DNA of 5,167 nucleotides. Origin: Devosia sp. (lineage in GTDB: Bacteria; Pseudomonadota; Alphaproteobacteria; Rhizobiales; Devosiaceae). Both the position numbers and the translations under genes were made by a program. The notes beneath the pieces were generated by a model, which saw only the letters and a program-made list of their open reading frames with translations, did no database searches and was not told the DNA's origin. The stretch lies in NCBI GenBank assembly GCA_028290245.1, contig JAQGKG010000115.1, forward strand, positions 1 through 5,167, read 5' to 3'. Below are positions 1 through 4,565 of this stretch, piece by piece; position 1 is the stretch's first letter; the number at the start of each line of letters is the position of its first letter.

Positions 1-408
1 GGCGGGCTGGTGGCCAGCGGCTGGCACACGGTCAGCGTCGGCCACCGTCTTATGGTCGATACGCTGTTTGCCGAAGAGGAACGCCTGCGCGGCCTTGGCC
101 AGGAGCCCGGCGTTTCCGGCCCCTCCCCCGGCGTCAATTCCATGGATTTCAAAGTCCCGGTGCGCCCCGGCGATACGGTGAGCTACCAACTCGTGGTGAC
201 CGACAAGCGGGCCTCCAACTCCATTCACGGCTGGGGCCTGCTGTTCAACAAGATCACCGCCGTCAACCAGCGCGGCGAGTTGGTTTATCGCGCTGATCTC
301 GTCGGCTTCAGCAAACGGCGCGACTACAAGATGCCCCTCAGGCTCAAAGTGTTGCTCGCCCTCACCAAACTTCCGCTTATCGGCCTCTTGCTCAAGCGCG
401 GCACTTGA
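1..408 (+). CDS. MaoC-like (hot-dog fold) dehydratase family protein, 5' end missing
   Basis: The frame is open from the first base (Gly-Gly-Leu precedes the GTG at position 10), so this is the C-terminal 135 or so residues of a gene that begins outside the window. The opening run GGLVASGWHT, then 'GVSGPSPGVNSMDFKVPVRP' and 'VRPGDTVSYQLVVTDKR', match the second half of MaoC/R-specific enoyl-CoA hydratase-like domains. In these, a Pro-Val-Arg-Pro-Gly-Asp turn follows the buried helix, and a strand ending in 'GELVY' comes near the end. Members of the family hydrate or dehydrate acyl-CoA thioesters in the cytoplasm. The catalytic Asp/His region would lie upstream and cannot be checked, so the substrate is unknown. 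The tail is leucine-rich and basic (LKVLLALTKLPLIGLLLKRGT, about residues 115-135), which is longer and more hydrophobic than I expect for the core fold. The GTG at 10 is internal and not a real start. Confidence 0.8.
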   Translation, partial: GGLVASGWHTVSVGHRLMVDTLFAEEERLRGLGQEPGVSGPSPGVNSMDFKVPVRPGDTVSYQLVVTDKRASNSIHGWGLLFNKITAVNQRGELVYRADLVGFSKRRDYKMPLRLKVLLALTKLPLIGLLLKRGT

Positions 409-440
409 ATGCGCTTCGGCACACCTGCACAGTCCCGCTT

Positions 441-785
441 ATGCGCCGAATCGCCCTCATAGCTGCCCTCACCGCCTTGTCCGCCACGCCGGCCTTGGCG
501 CAAGCCTATTCGGGCAACTGGGCCTGTCGCGATGCGACGACGGCCAAAGCAGGCATCCTGACCATTTACGGCGAGGTCTACGGCTTTTCCTCGACAGTCG
601 TCGGCGACAAGAGTTCAGGCACCGGCACCATCACGACCTATGAAGATGGCGTCGGGTTCAACGACGGCGGGCTGCGCAGCACGCGCTCCATCCAGGCCGG
701 CCGCATCATTCCCGACCCCACCTATGGCAGCGCCATCCAGCTGGAAACAGCGGATTCCATCGTGATGTTGTGCACGCCCCGGTAA
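441..785 (+). CDS. Small secreted protein of unknown function, two cysteines
   Basis: This 114-residue protein opens with a clear Sec signal peptide: MRR, then a hydrophobic stretch, then TPALAQA with likely cleavage after residue 22. The mature part of about 92 residues begins YSGNWACRD and ends VMLCTPR. It has one cysteine near each end (residues 29 and 111), so a disulfide joining the termini in the periplasm is plausible. The middle is rich in Gly, Thr and Ser (VGDKSSGTGTITTYEDG), suggesting a small beta-rich domain. I do not recognise the family. I chose ATG 441 because it places the signal peptide at the N-terminus. A TTG at 405, overlapping the stop of the preceding gene, would add 12 residues that spoil it. 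Neither start has a convincing ribosome binding site. The gene lies 32 bases after the MaoC-like gene and may share its transcript. Confidence 0.7.
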   Translation: MRRIALIAALTALSATPALAQAYSGNWACRDATTAKAGILTIYGEVYGFSSTVVGDKSSGTGTITTYEDGVGFNDGGLRSTRSIQAGRIIPDPTYGSAIQLETADSIVMLCTPR

Positions 786-867
786 GCGGCTCGCCACGCT
801 AAGCTACGCTCAACAAGCGACATTCAGCCGCGAGGGGTTGAACTTTTCTGGCGATTGTCCATCTTGC

Positions 868-943
868 AGGGGCAGCGCCGGGCCCCTCTGGCGAGGATGA
901 CGTATGTCCTCGTGATGTCGGAGCTGCTCCAAACTTCATGGAG
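868..943 (+). promoter_or_regulatory. Structured 5' leader of the TerC-family gene, candidate cis-regulatory RNA
   Basis: No gene fits between 786 and 955. The 3' half of this gap holds consecutive hairpins directly before the TerC start. The first pairs AGGGGC (868-873) with GCCCCT (882-887). The second pairs CGAGGA (892-897) with TCCTCG (907-912) around a nine-base loop. CTCC at 927-930 can then pair either with GGAG at 920-923 or with GGAG at 940-943, which is part of the ribosome binding site. TerC-family genes are often under RNA control: the yybP-ykoY manganese riboswitch acts upstream of alx, and a 'terC' RNA motif is reported from alphaproteobacteria. I do not see the conserved yybP-ykoY loops. 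The hairpins are seen; the regulatory role is inferred. Confidence 0.45.
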
Positions 944-948
944 AAAGG
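940..948 (+). promoter_or_regulatory. Ribosome binding site that decides the TerC start
   Basis: GGAGAAAGG ends seven bases before the ATG at 956. The ATG at 938, in the same frame, overlaps this site and has only the weak-looking GAGCTGCTCC region before it. Initiation at 956 is therefore much more likely. Confidence 0.75.
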
Positions 949-955
949 TCCGGCG

Positions 956-1975
956 ATGGATTCGCTGCTTGCCGCCCTAATGGGCGATTTTCTGGGTACA
1001 CCCGTCTATTTTTGGGTCGCGTTTATCGCGATCGTTATCGCACTTCTGGTTTTCGATCTCGGCGTCCTGCACAAGGACGAGCATGAGATCGGCGCCAAGG
1101 AAAGCCTGCTGCTATATGGCTTTTATGTACTGATTGCCCTCGCCTTCGGTGGCTGGGTATGGTGGCAGCGCGGCGCCGAAGCCGGGCTGGAATTCTACAC
1201 CGGCTACTTGCTCGAACAGTCTCTTGCGATGGACAATATGTTCGTCATCGCCACCATCTTCGGCTTCCTCGCCATCCCCCGCATCTACCAGCACCGCGTG
1301 CTGTTCTGGGGCATTTTGGGCGTCATCCTGTTCCGCGCAGTGTTGATCGGGCTCGGCGCCGCCATGGTCAATCAGTATAGCTGGATCCTGTTCGGCTTCG
1401 GCGCCTTCCTGGTTTTCACCGGCATCCGCATGTTCAGCCACAAGGATGAGGAACCCAACCTTGATGACAACAAGGTCTACCAGTTCATCACCAAGCGCTT
1501 CCGGGTCACCAAGGAACTGCGCGGCCGCAACTTTACGGTCAAACAACCCGATCCCAAGACCGGCAAGATCGTCACTTGGCTGACCCCGCTGGCAGTGGCG
1601 CTGATCATGGTGGAAGTCGTCGACCTCGTGTTCGCGGTGGACTCGGTCCCGGCCGTCTTCGCCGTGACGCAGGACACCTTCATCGTCTACACCTCCAACA
1701 TATTCGCCATCCTGGGCCTGCGCTCGCTGTATTTCGCGCTAGCCGCCGCGATGAACCGCTTTCGCTACCTGCAGGTGTCGCTGGCGATCATTCTGGTGCT
1801 GGTCGGTATCAAGATCTTTCTGGTGCCGCTGCATATCCACATCGACACGCTGCTCAGCCTCGTCGTGACGCTGGCCATTCTGGCCGGTGGTATCGCCTTC
1901 TCGCTGTGGAAGACCCGCAACGAGCCCGATATTGGCGCTGAGCAGCATCCGGAAACAGGGCAACTCGAACCCTGA
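956..1975 (+). CDS. TerC/Alx-family integral membrane protein, probable manganese exporter
   Basis: This 339-residue protein has about eight to nine hydrophobic segments (roughly residues 17-37, 50-70, 90-108, 116-137, 142-160, 209-228, 245-265, 273-291 and 298-317). A charged cytoplasmic-type loop sits at about 161-206. It carries the TerC-family signatures: EQSLAMDN (87-94) with acidic E87 and D93 in the membrane, EVVDLVFAVDSVPA (220-233) with E220, D223 and D229, and GLRSLYF (254-260). Family members such as E. coli Alx and the Bacillus TerC proteins move Mn2+ out of the cytoplasm, and some help metal-load secreted enzymes. 'Tellurite resistance' is the historical name and a less likely main job. 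Length and motifs fit an intact gene. Start 956 was chosen from the ribosome binding site; ATG 938 would add six residues. It appears to be a single-gene unit, with a structured leader upstream and a strong terminator 12 bases after its stop. Confidence 0.92.
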   Translation: MDSLLAALMGDFLGTPVYFWVAFIAIVIALLVFDLGVLHKDEHEIGAKESLLLYGFYVLIALAFGGWVWWQRGAEAGLEFYTGYLLEQSLAMDNMFVIATIFGFLAIPRIYQHRVLFWGILGVILFRAVLIGLGAAMVNQYSWILFGFGAFLVFTGIRMFSHKDEEPNLDDNKVYQFITKRFRVTKELRGRNFTVKQPDPKTGKIVTWLTPLAVALIMVEVVDLVFAVDSVPAVFAVTQDTFIVYTSNIFAILGLRSLYFALAAAMNRFRYLQVSLAIILVLVGIKIFLVPLHIHIDTLLSLVVTLAILAGGIAFSLWKTRNEPDIGAEQHPETGQLEP

Positions 1976-1987
1976 TGAGAGAAGAAC

Positions 1988-2020
1988 ACGGGCTGGCGGT
2001 AACGCCGGCCCGTTTTTTTT
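1988..2020 (+). terminator. Rho-independent terminator of the TerC gene
   Basis: An 11-bp stem (1988-1998 with 2003-2013, one T-G wobble) closes on a GTAA tetraloop and runs into a tract of eight T (2013-2020). It lies 12 bases after the TerC stop codon, so transcription into the GFA gene should be low. Confidence 0.93.
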
Positions 2021-2029
2021 GGGACGTTC

Positions 2030-2046
2030 CTGACAGCACCTGTCAG
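2030..2046. promoter_or_regulatory. Short palindrome upstream of the GFA gene, possible operator
   Basis: CTGACA (2030-2035) and TGTCAG (2041-2046) form perfect 6-bp inverted arms around a five-base spacer. The site lies 44 bases before the GFA start and just after the TerC terminator, where a promoter for the GFA gene is expected. No tract of T follows, so it is not a terminator. Size and symmetry suit a dimeric repressor such as a TetR- or MarR-type protein, but no regulator is encoded in the window and none is assigned. Confidence 0.35.
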
Positions 2047-2090
2047 CACGATCACGGCAAGGTGAGGCACACCTAAACGGAGTTCCCGCC

Positions 2091-2489
2091 ATGTCCCTCA
2101 TTGCCACCTGCCATTGCGGCGCAACGCGCATCGAACTACCGCACACCCCGGACAAAGCCGGCGAATGCAACTGCACCTTCTGCAGCCGCACCGGCGCAGT
2201 CTGGGGCTATTACAAGCCCGGCGAGCTCAACATCGCGTCGGATACCAGCGGCAAATTCTACTCAGCCAGCGGCTTCGGCAACGAGCACCACTTCTGCGCC
2301 AATTGCGGCATGCAGACCTGGGGCGTCTCGCCCGACTGGAGCTCAGCGTATAACGCCGACGGCACGCCAAAGGGCGAACCCGGCGCCATGCCGACGGGTC
2401 AAATTTTCGCAGTCAACCTGCGGCTGGTGGAGGATTTCGACTGGAGCACAGTCGAGGTTGAGAAGATGGATGGGCGGAATAGCTGGTAG
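2091..2489 (+). CDS. GFA/CENP-V-domain zinc protein (glutathione-dependent formaldehyde-activating enzyme family)
   Basis: This 132-residue cytoplasmic protein shows the full cysteine pattern of the GFA fold. CHC (C7, C9) and CNCTFC (C26, C28, C31) are followed by CANC (C69, C72), together binding one structural and one more labile zinc. The family is named after Paracoccus Gfa, proposed to speed formation of S-hydroxymethylglutathione. Most members have no proven reaction and that activity has been questioned, so the substrate is unknown. Length is slightly short of the usual 130-190 but the domain is complete. GGAG at 2079-2082 lies eight bases before ATG 2091 and supports that start. The gene appears to stand alone, following the TerC terminator and converging on apt. 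Confidence 0.88.
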   Translation: MSLIATCHCGATRIELPHTPDKAGECNCTFCSRTGAVWGYYKPGELNIASDTSGKFYSASGFGNEHHFCANCGMQTWGVSPDWSSAYNADGTPKGEPGAMPTGQIFAVNLRLVEDFDWSTVEVEKMDGRNSW

Positions 2490-2522
2490 GGAGAAGTAGG
2501 CGGGCACCAATGGCTCCCATCA

Positions 2523-2568
2523 CCCCACCCGACCCCTCCGGGGCCACCCTCCCCATCGAGGGGAGGGA
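2523..2568 (-). repeat. GC-rich palindromic interspersed repeat, copy 1 (reverse orientation)
   Basis: Read on the minus strand, this is the same 46-bp unit as the copy at 2595-2640. It runs TCCCTCCCC, a five-base loop, GGGGAGGGTGG, then CCCCGGAGGGG and TCGGGTGGGG. The two copies differ only in the five-base loop (TCGAT here). The unit contains two hairpins, TCCC/GGGA-type arms around the loop and CCCCGGAGGGG. Dispersed repeats of this style are common between genes in alphaproteobacteria. Confidence 0.85.
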
Positions 2569-2594
2569 ATTGATGGCTCAGCGGTCTGTGCTTA

Positions 2595-2640
2595 TCCCTC
2601 CCCCTTGTGGGGAGGGTGGCCCCGGAGGGGTCGGGTGGGG
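2595..2640 (+). repeat. GC-rich palindromic interspersed repeat, copy 2 (forward orientation)
   Basis: This is the forward copy of the 46-bp unit, with loop CTTGT in place of TCGAT. It is separated from copy 1 by 26 bases (2569-2594). Together the copies make a perfect 32-bp inverted repeat (2523-2554 with 2609-2640), and the inner nine bases of each copy also pair. The arrangement resembles a BIME, a pair of REP units in opposite orientation, sitting between two converging genes. The pair can fold into one very large stem in RNA or single-stranded DNA. Confidence 0.85.
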
Positions 2641-2645
2641 GTCCT

Positions 2646-2693
2646 GCGCCTAGAGTTTGGCGCAATGCGTCACACCCGCCAATTGCTTTGGCG
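2646..2693. other. Two small hairpins just past the 3' end of apt, weak terminator candidates
   Basis: CGCCAA (2677-2682) pairs with TTGGCG (2688-2693) around a five-base loop, 12 bases beyond the apt stop. GCGCC (2646-2650) pairs with GGCGC (2659-2663) around an eight-base loop. Neither is followed by a T tract on the minus strand. Either the large repeat stem beyond them or Rho may finish the apt transcript. The pairing is seen; the role is guessed. Confidence 0.3.
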
Positions 2694-2705
2694 AAGATCG
2701 CTGAA

Positions 2706-3239
2706 CTAATGTCCCTCAAATTCCATCAGTGCCGTCACTTCAATGCGCTCGCCCTTCAGCTTCGCGGCGCCACCGATCTCCGGCAAATCAATCACAAACG
2801 CCGCGTCGTCCACTGTCGCACCTGTCCTGCGCAGCAGGCTCACTGCCGCGAGCGCAGTGCCGCCCGTGGCGATGAGGTCATCGACCAGCAACACCTTGTC
2901 GCCAGCCTTCAGCACATCGGCATGGATCTCGATGGTGTCGACGCCATATTCAAGCGCGTAGTTCTGCCCGATGGTTTCGCCCGGCAGCTTGCCCTTCTTG
3001 CGGACGGGAATGAAGCCGACGCCCAGCGCGATCGCCACGCCGGCGCCAAAGATGAAGCCACGGGCCTCAATGCCGGCGACGTGGGTGATGCCCTTGCCGC
3101 GATATTGACTGGCGATGCGCTCGACGCTTTCCTTGAACCCTTCGGGGTTCTCGATCAGCGTGGTGATGTCACGAAACAGGATACCCTTCTTTGGATAGTC
3201 CGGAATCGTGCGCACGAGGGCCTTGAGGTCGAGCGGCAT
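2706..3239 (-). CDS. apt: Adenine phosphoribosyltransferase
   Basis: This 177-residue cytoplasmic enzyme (EC 2.4.2.7) salvages adenine by joining it to PRPP, giving AMP and pyrophosphate. The family pattern is complete. IPDYPKKGILFRDIT (12-26) is the adenine-side N-terminus and GIEARGF (56-62) the loop near the pyrophosphate. RKKGKLPGETI (80-90) is the flexible catalytic loop, and VLLVDDLIATGGTA (116-129) is the PRPP-binding motif with its paired aspartates. Length is typical for bacterial Apt. AAGG at 3246-3249 lies six to seven bases before ATG 3239. The gene follows the 64-residue protein by 30 bases with no terminator between, so the two are probably co-transcribed. Confidence 0.97.
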   Translation of the reverse strand: MPLDLKALVRTIPDYPKKGILFRDITTLIENPEGFKESVERIASQYRGKGITHVAGIEARGFIFGAGVAIALGVGFIPVRKKGKLPGETIGQNYALEYGVDTIEIHADVLKAGDKVLLVDDLIATGGTALAAVSLLRRTGATVDDAAFVIDLPEIGGAAKLKGERIEVTALMEFEGH

Positions 3240-3269
3240 GGCATACCTTGAATGTAGGTCGATGAAAGT

Positions 3270-3464
3270 TTAGCGGAGGCGCTTACCGACCAAGTGGCGC
3301 GCGACAACGCCGGCATTGTAGGCGGCGCTGCGCGTAACGCTGATCACCGTATCTCGTGCTTTGGGATTGGTCGCGACAGCGGCGATACCCGCGCGTACCA
3401 CCGGGTGGCGGCTTAGAGTGATGGCAGCACCGACGACCGTCACGGCAAGGCGAATGGCGGACAT
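3270..3464 (-). CDS. Small basic protein of unknown function, upstream of apt
   Basis: This 64-residue product begins MSAIRLAVTVVGAAITLSRH. It has a moderately hydrophobic N-terminal third (about residues 5-18) and an alanine/valine-rich remainder with many arginines, ending KRLR. It has no Cys or Trp and is strongly basic. One membrane helix or an amphipathic helix is possible. I do not recognise the family. GAGGGAG (3470-3476) sits five bases before ATG 3464, a strong ribosome binding site. The frame is open further, to an ATG at 3527, but those 21 codons run through the binding site and over the promoter candidate, so 3464 is preferred. It lies between the cytochrome bc1 genes and apt, and may share a transcript with apt. 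Confidence 0.75.
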   Translation of the reverse strand: MSAIRLAVTVVGAAITLSRHPVVRAGIAAVATNPKARDTVISVTRSAAYNAGVVARHLVGKRLR

Positions 3465-3469
3465 GTCGG

Positions 3470-3476
3470 CTCCCTC
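3470..3476 (-). promoter_or_regulatory. Ribosome binding site fixing the start of the 64-residue protein
   Basis: On the minus strand GAGGGAG is followed by CCGAC and then ATG 3464. This is the best ribosome binding match on this strand between petC and apt, and it excludes the longer reading from 3527. Confidence 0.7.
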
Positions 3477-3498
3477 GGCGAGTGATTTGCGCTGCGTG

Positions 3499-3527
3499 AA
3501 TATCACGGCGCGGCGCGGGAATGGCAA
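3499..3527 (-). promoter_or_regulatory. Sigma70-type promoter candidate for the small protein and apt
   Basis: On the minus strand TTGCCA (3527-3522) is followed by a 16-base spacer and TGATAT (3505-3500), or a 17-base spacer and GATATT (3504-3499). Transcription would start near 3492, leaving about 28 untranslated bases that contain the ribosome binding site. It lies downstream of the pet terminator hairpin, as expected for a separate transcription unit. Confidence 0.5.
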
Positions 3528-3557
3528 TAGCTTGAAAGCTTAGTGACCGCACAAAGC

Positions 3558-3582
3558 GAAAGGGCCCACATGGGGCCCTTTC
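3558..3582 (-). terminator. Terminator hairpin of the pet (cytochrome bc1) transcript
   Basis: A perfect 10-bp stem pairs GAAAGGGCCC (3558-3567) with GGGCCCTTTC (3573-3582) around a five-base loop. It lies about 97 bases beyond the petC stop. On the minus strand the stem ends in TTTC and continues GCTTTGTG, a broken T-rich tail. This makes it a plausible but not ideal Rho-independent terminator. The only long gene transcribed toward it is petC. Confidence 0.6.
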
Positions 3583-3601
3583 TAAATCTATCGTCCGGTA
3601 T

Positions 3602-3624
3602 CCCTTCGAGCGTAGCTCTTCGGG
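3602..3624 (-). other. Interrupted stem-loop between petC and the terminator hairpin
   Basis: CCC (3602-3604) pairs with GGG (3622-3624) and GAGC (3608-3611) with GCTC (3615-3618). TTC faces TTC in a symmetric internal loop, and the apex is GTA. It lies in the 3' untranslated part of the pet transcript and could stabilise the RNA end or be a fragment of a dispersed repeat. The pairing is seen; any function is unknown. Confidence 0.25.
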
Positions 3625-3678
3625 CTAACTGCCTGAAAATGGGCCACCGGCGCGTTTTGGCCGCAGAGCCGCCGGCAG

Positions 3679-4548
3679 CTAGTGCTCGATACCCTGCCAG
3701 ATGCGACGCTTGGTCATGTACATCAGTGCCGCAAAGCCAAACAGGAACAGCAGGACCACAAAGCCCGTCTGCTTGCGGCCTGCCAGGTGCGGCTCGGCTA
3801 CCCACATCATGTAGGCGGCAACGTCATGCGAATATTGCTGCACGGTGAGTGGGACTTCGGCCTCGCCTTCGGCAACTTCATAAGAGACCTGGCCATCCTG
3901 AAGCGGAGGGGCCATGCCGATAGCGTGGCCGGGGAAGAAGTCGTTGTAATACTTGCCTTCGGGCAGCTCAAATGGCGTGCCATCGACATTGTGTGGCGCG
4001 CTCTCCGGCACTTCCTCGTGGTAGCCGTTCAGCAGCGCGTGGATATAGTCCGGGCCGCCTTCCGAATACCCGGTGAAGTAGTTGAACACCCAGAACGGGA
4101 AGGCGTCGGTAATGCCGCGAGCCTTGGCCAGCACCGAAAAGTCGGGCGGCAGCGAACCGCCGTTGGCGTCACGAGCATCCTGCTCGGTAGCGAAGGGACC
4201 TGGCCAACGATCGGCTGGCACGGCCTTGCGCACACCGCCGTCGGCAGTGGCATCGGCAACCTCATACTCGGCAGCCAGTGCCTTGACCTGCTCTTCCGAG
4301 AAGCTCGGGCCGCCCTCTTCCGCAAGATTGCGGAAGGAAAGGAGGCGCGCGCTATGGCAGCTGGAGCAGACTTCGCGGAATACCTGGAAGCCGCGCTGCA
4401 ACTGGTTCTGGTCGTAAGTGCCGAAGATGCCGGCAAAGCTCCAGCTCTCTTTTTCGATATGCGGCGTCGAATGGTCCTGCGCAATCGCGGGGGCGGCAAG
4501 GCCTGCAAGCAGCGCCAGGGCAGCAAAGGCGGTCTTGAAGTTCATCAT
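3679..4548 (-). CDS. petC: Cytochrome c1 of the ubiquinol:cytochrome c oxidoreductase (complex III)
   Basis: This 289-residue periplasm-facing, membrane-anchored c-type cytochrome passes electrons from the Rieske protein to soluble cytochrome c. A signal peptide covers about residues 1-24 (…LAAPAIAQ). CSSCH (61-65) binds heme c covalently, with H65 as one axial ligand. M212 in GMAPPL (211-216) is the likely sixth ligand. A C-terminal anchor helix (about 261-278) is followed by the basic tail TKRRIWQGIEH. Beyond the two heme cysteines I see no others, so the extra disulfide known in Rhodobacter cytochrome c1 is absent. Two adjacent ATGs are possible. AAGGA (4552-4556) is three bases before ATG 4548 and six before ATG 4545, so the second may be the real start. 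petC follows petB by 17 bases, as in an operon. The frame stays open upstream into petB but that part is not coding. Confidence 0.96.
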   Translation of the reverse strand: MMNFKTAFAALALLAGLAAPAIAQDHSTPHIEKESWSFAGIFGTYDQNQLQRGFQVFREVCSSCHSARLLSFRNLAEEGGPSFSEEQVKALAAEYEVADATADGGVRKAVPADRWPGPFATEQDARDANGGSLPPDFSVLAKARGITDAFPFWVFNYFTGYSEGGPDYIHALLNGYHEEVPESAPHNVDGTPFELPEGKYYNDFFPGHAIGMAPPLQDGQVSYEVAEGEAEVPLTVQQYSHDVAAYMMWVAEPHLAGRKQTGFVVLLFLFGFAALMYMTKRRIWQGIEH

Positions 4549-4565
4549 GGTTCCTTCCCCTTCCG

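Noticed and set aside
838..866. Possible promoter for the TerC gene: TTGAAC (838-843), 17-base spacer, ATCTTG (861-866).
   Set aside because: The -10 match is poor, and a start near 873 would cut into the first leader hairpin (868-887). I could not support it over an unrecognised upstream promoter.
938..955. ATG 938 as the TerC start.
   Set aside because: It overlaps the ribosome binding site GGAGAAAGG that serves ATG 956.
1112..1546. Long open frame on the minus strand within the TerC gene.
   Set aside because: It is the complement of a GC-rich membrane-protein gene; its product is an acidic low-complexity sequence with no recognisable domain.
2490..2705. Insertion sequence or MITE between the GFA and apt genes.
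   Set aside because: I see no target-site duplication or transposase remnant; two opposed REP-like units explain the inverted repeat better.
2607..3251. Plus-strand open frame of 214 codons opposite apt.
   Set aside because: It starts inside the interspersed repeat and is antisense to the well-conserved apt gene over almost its whole length.
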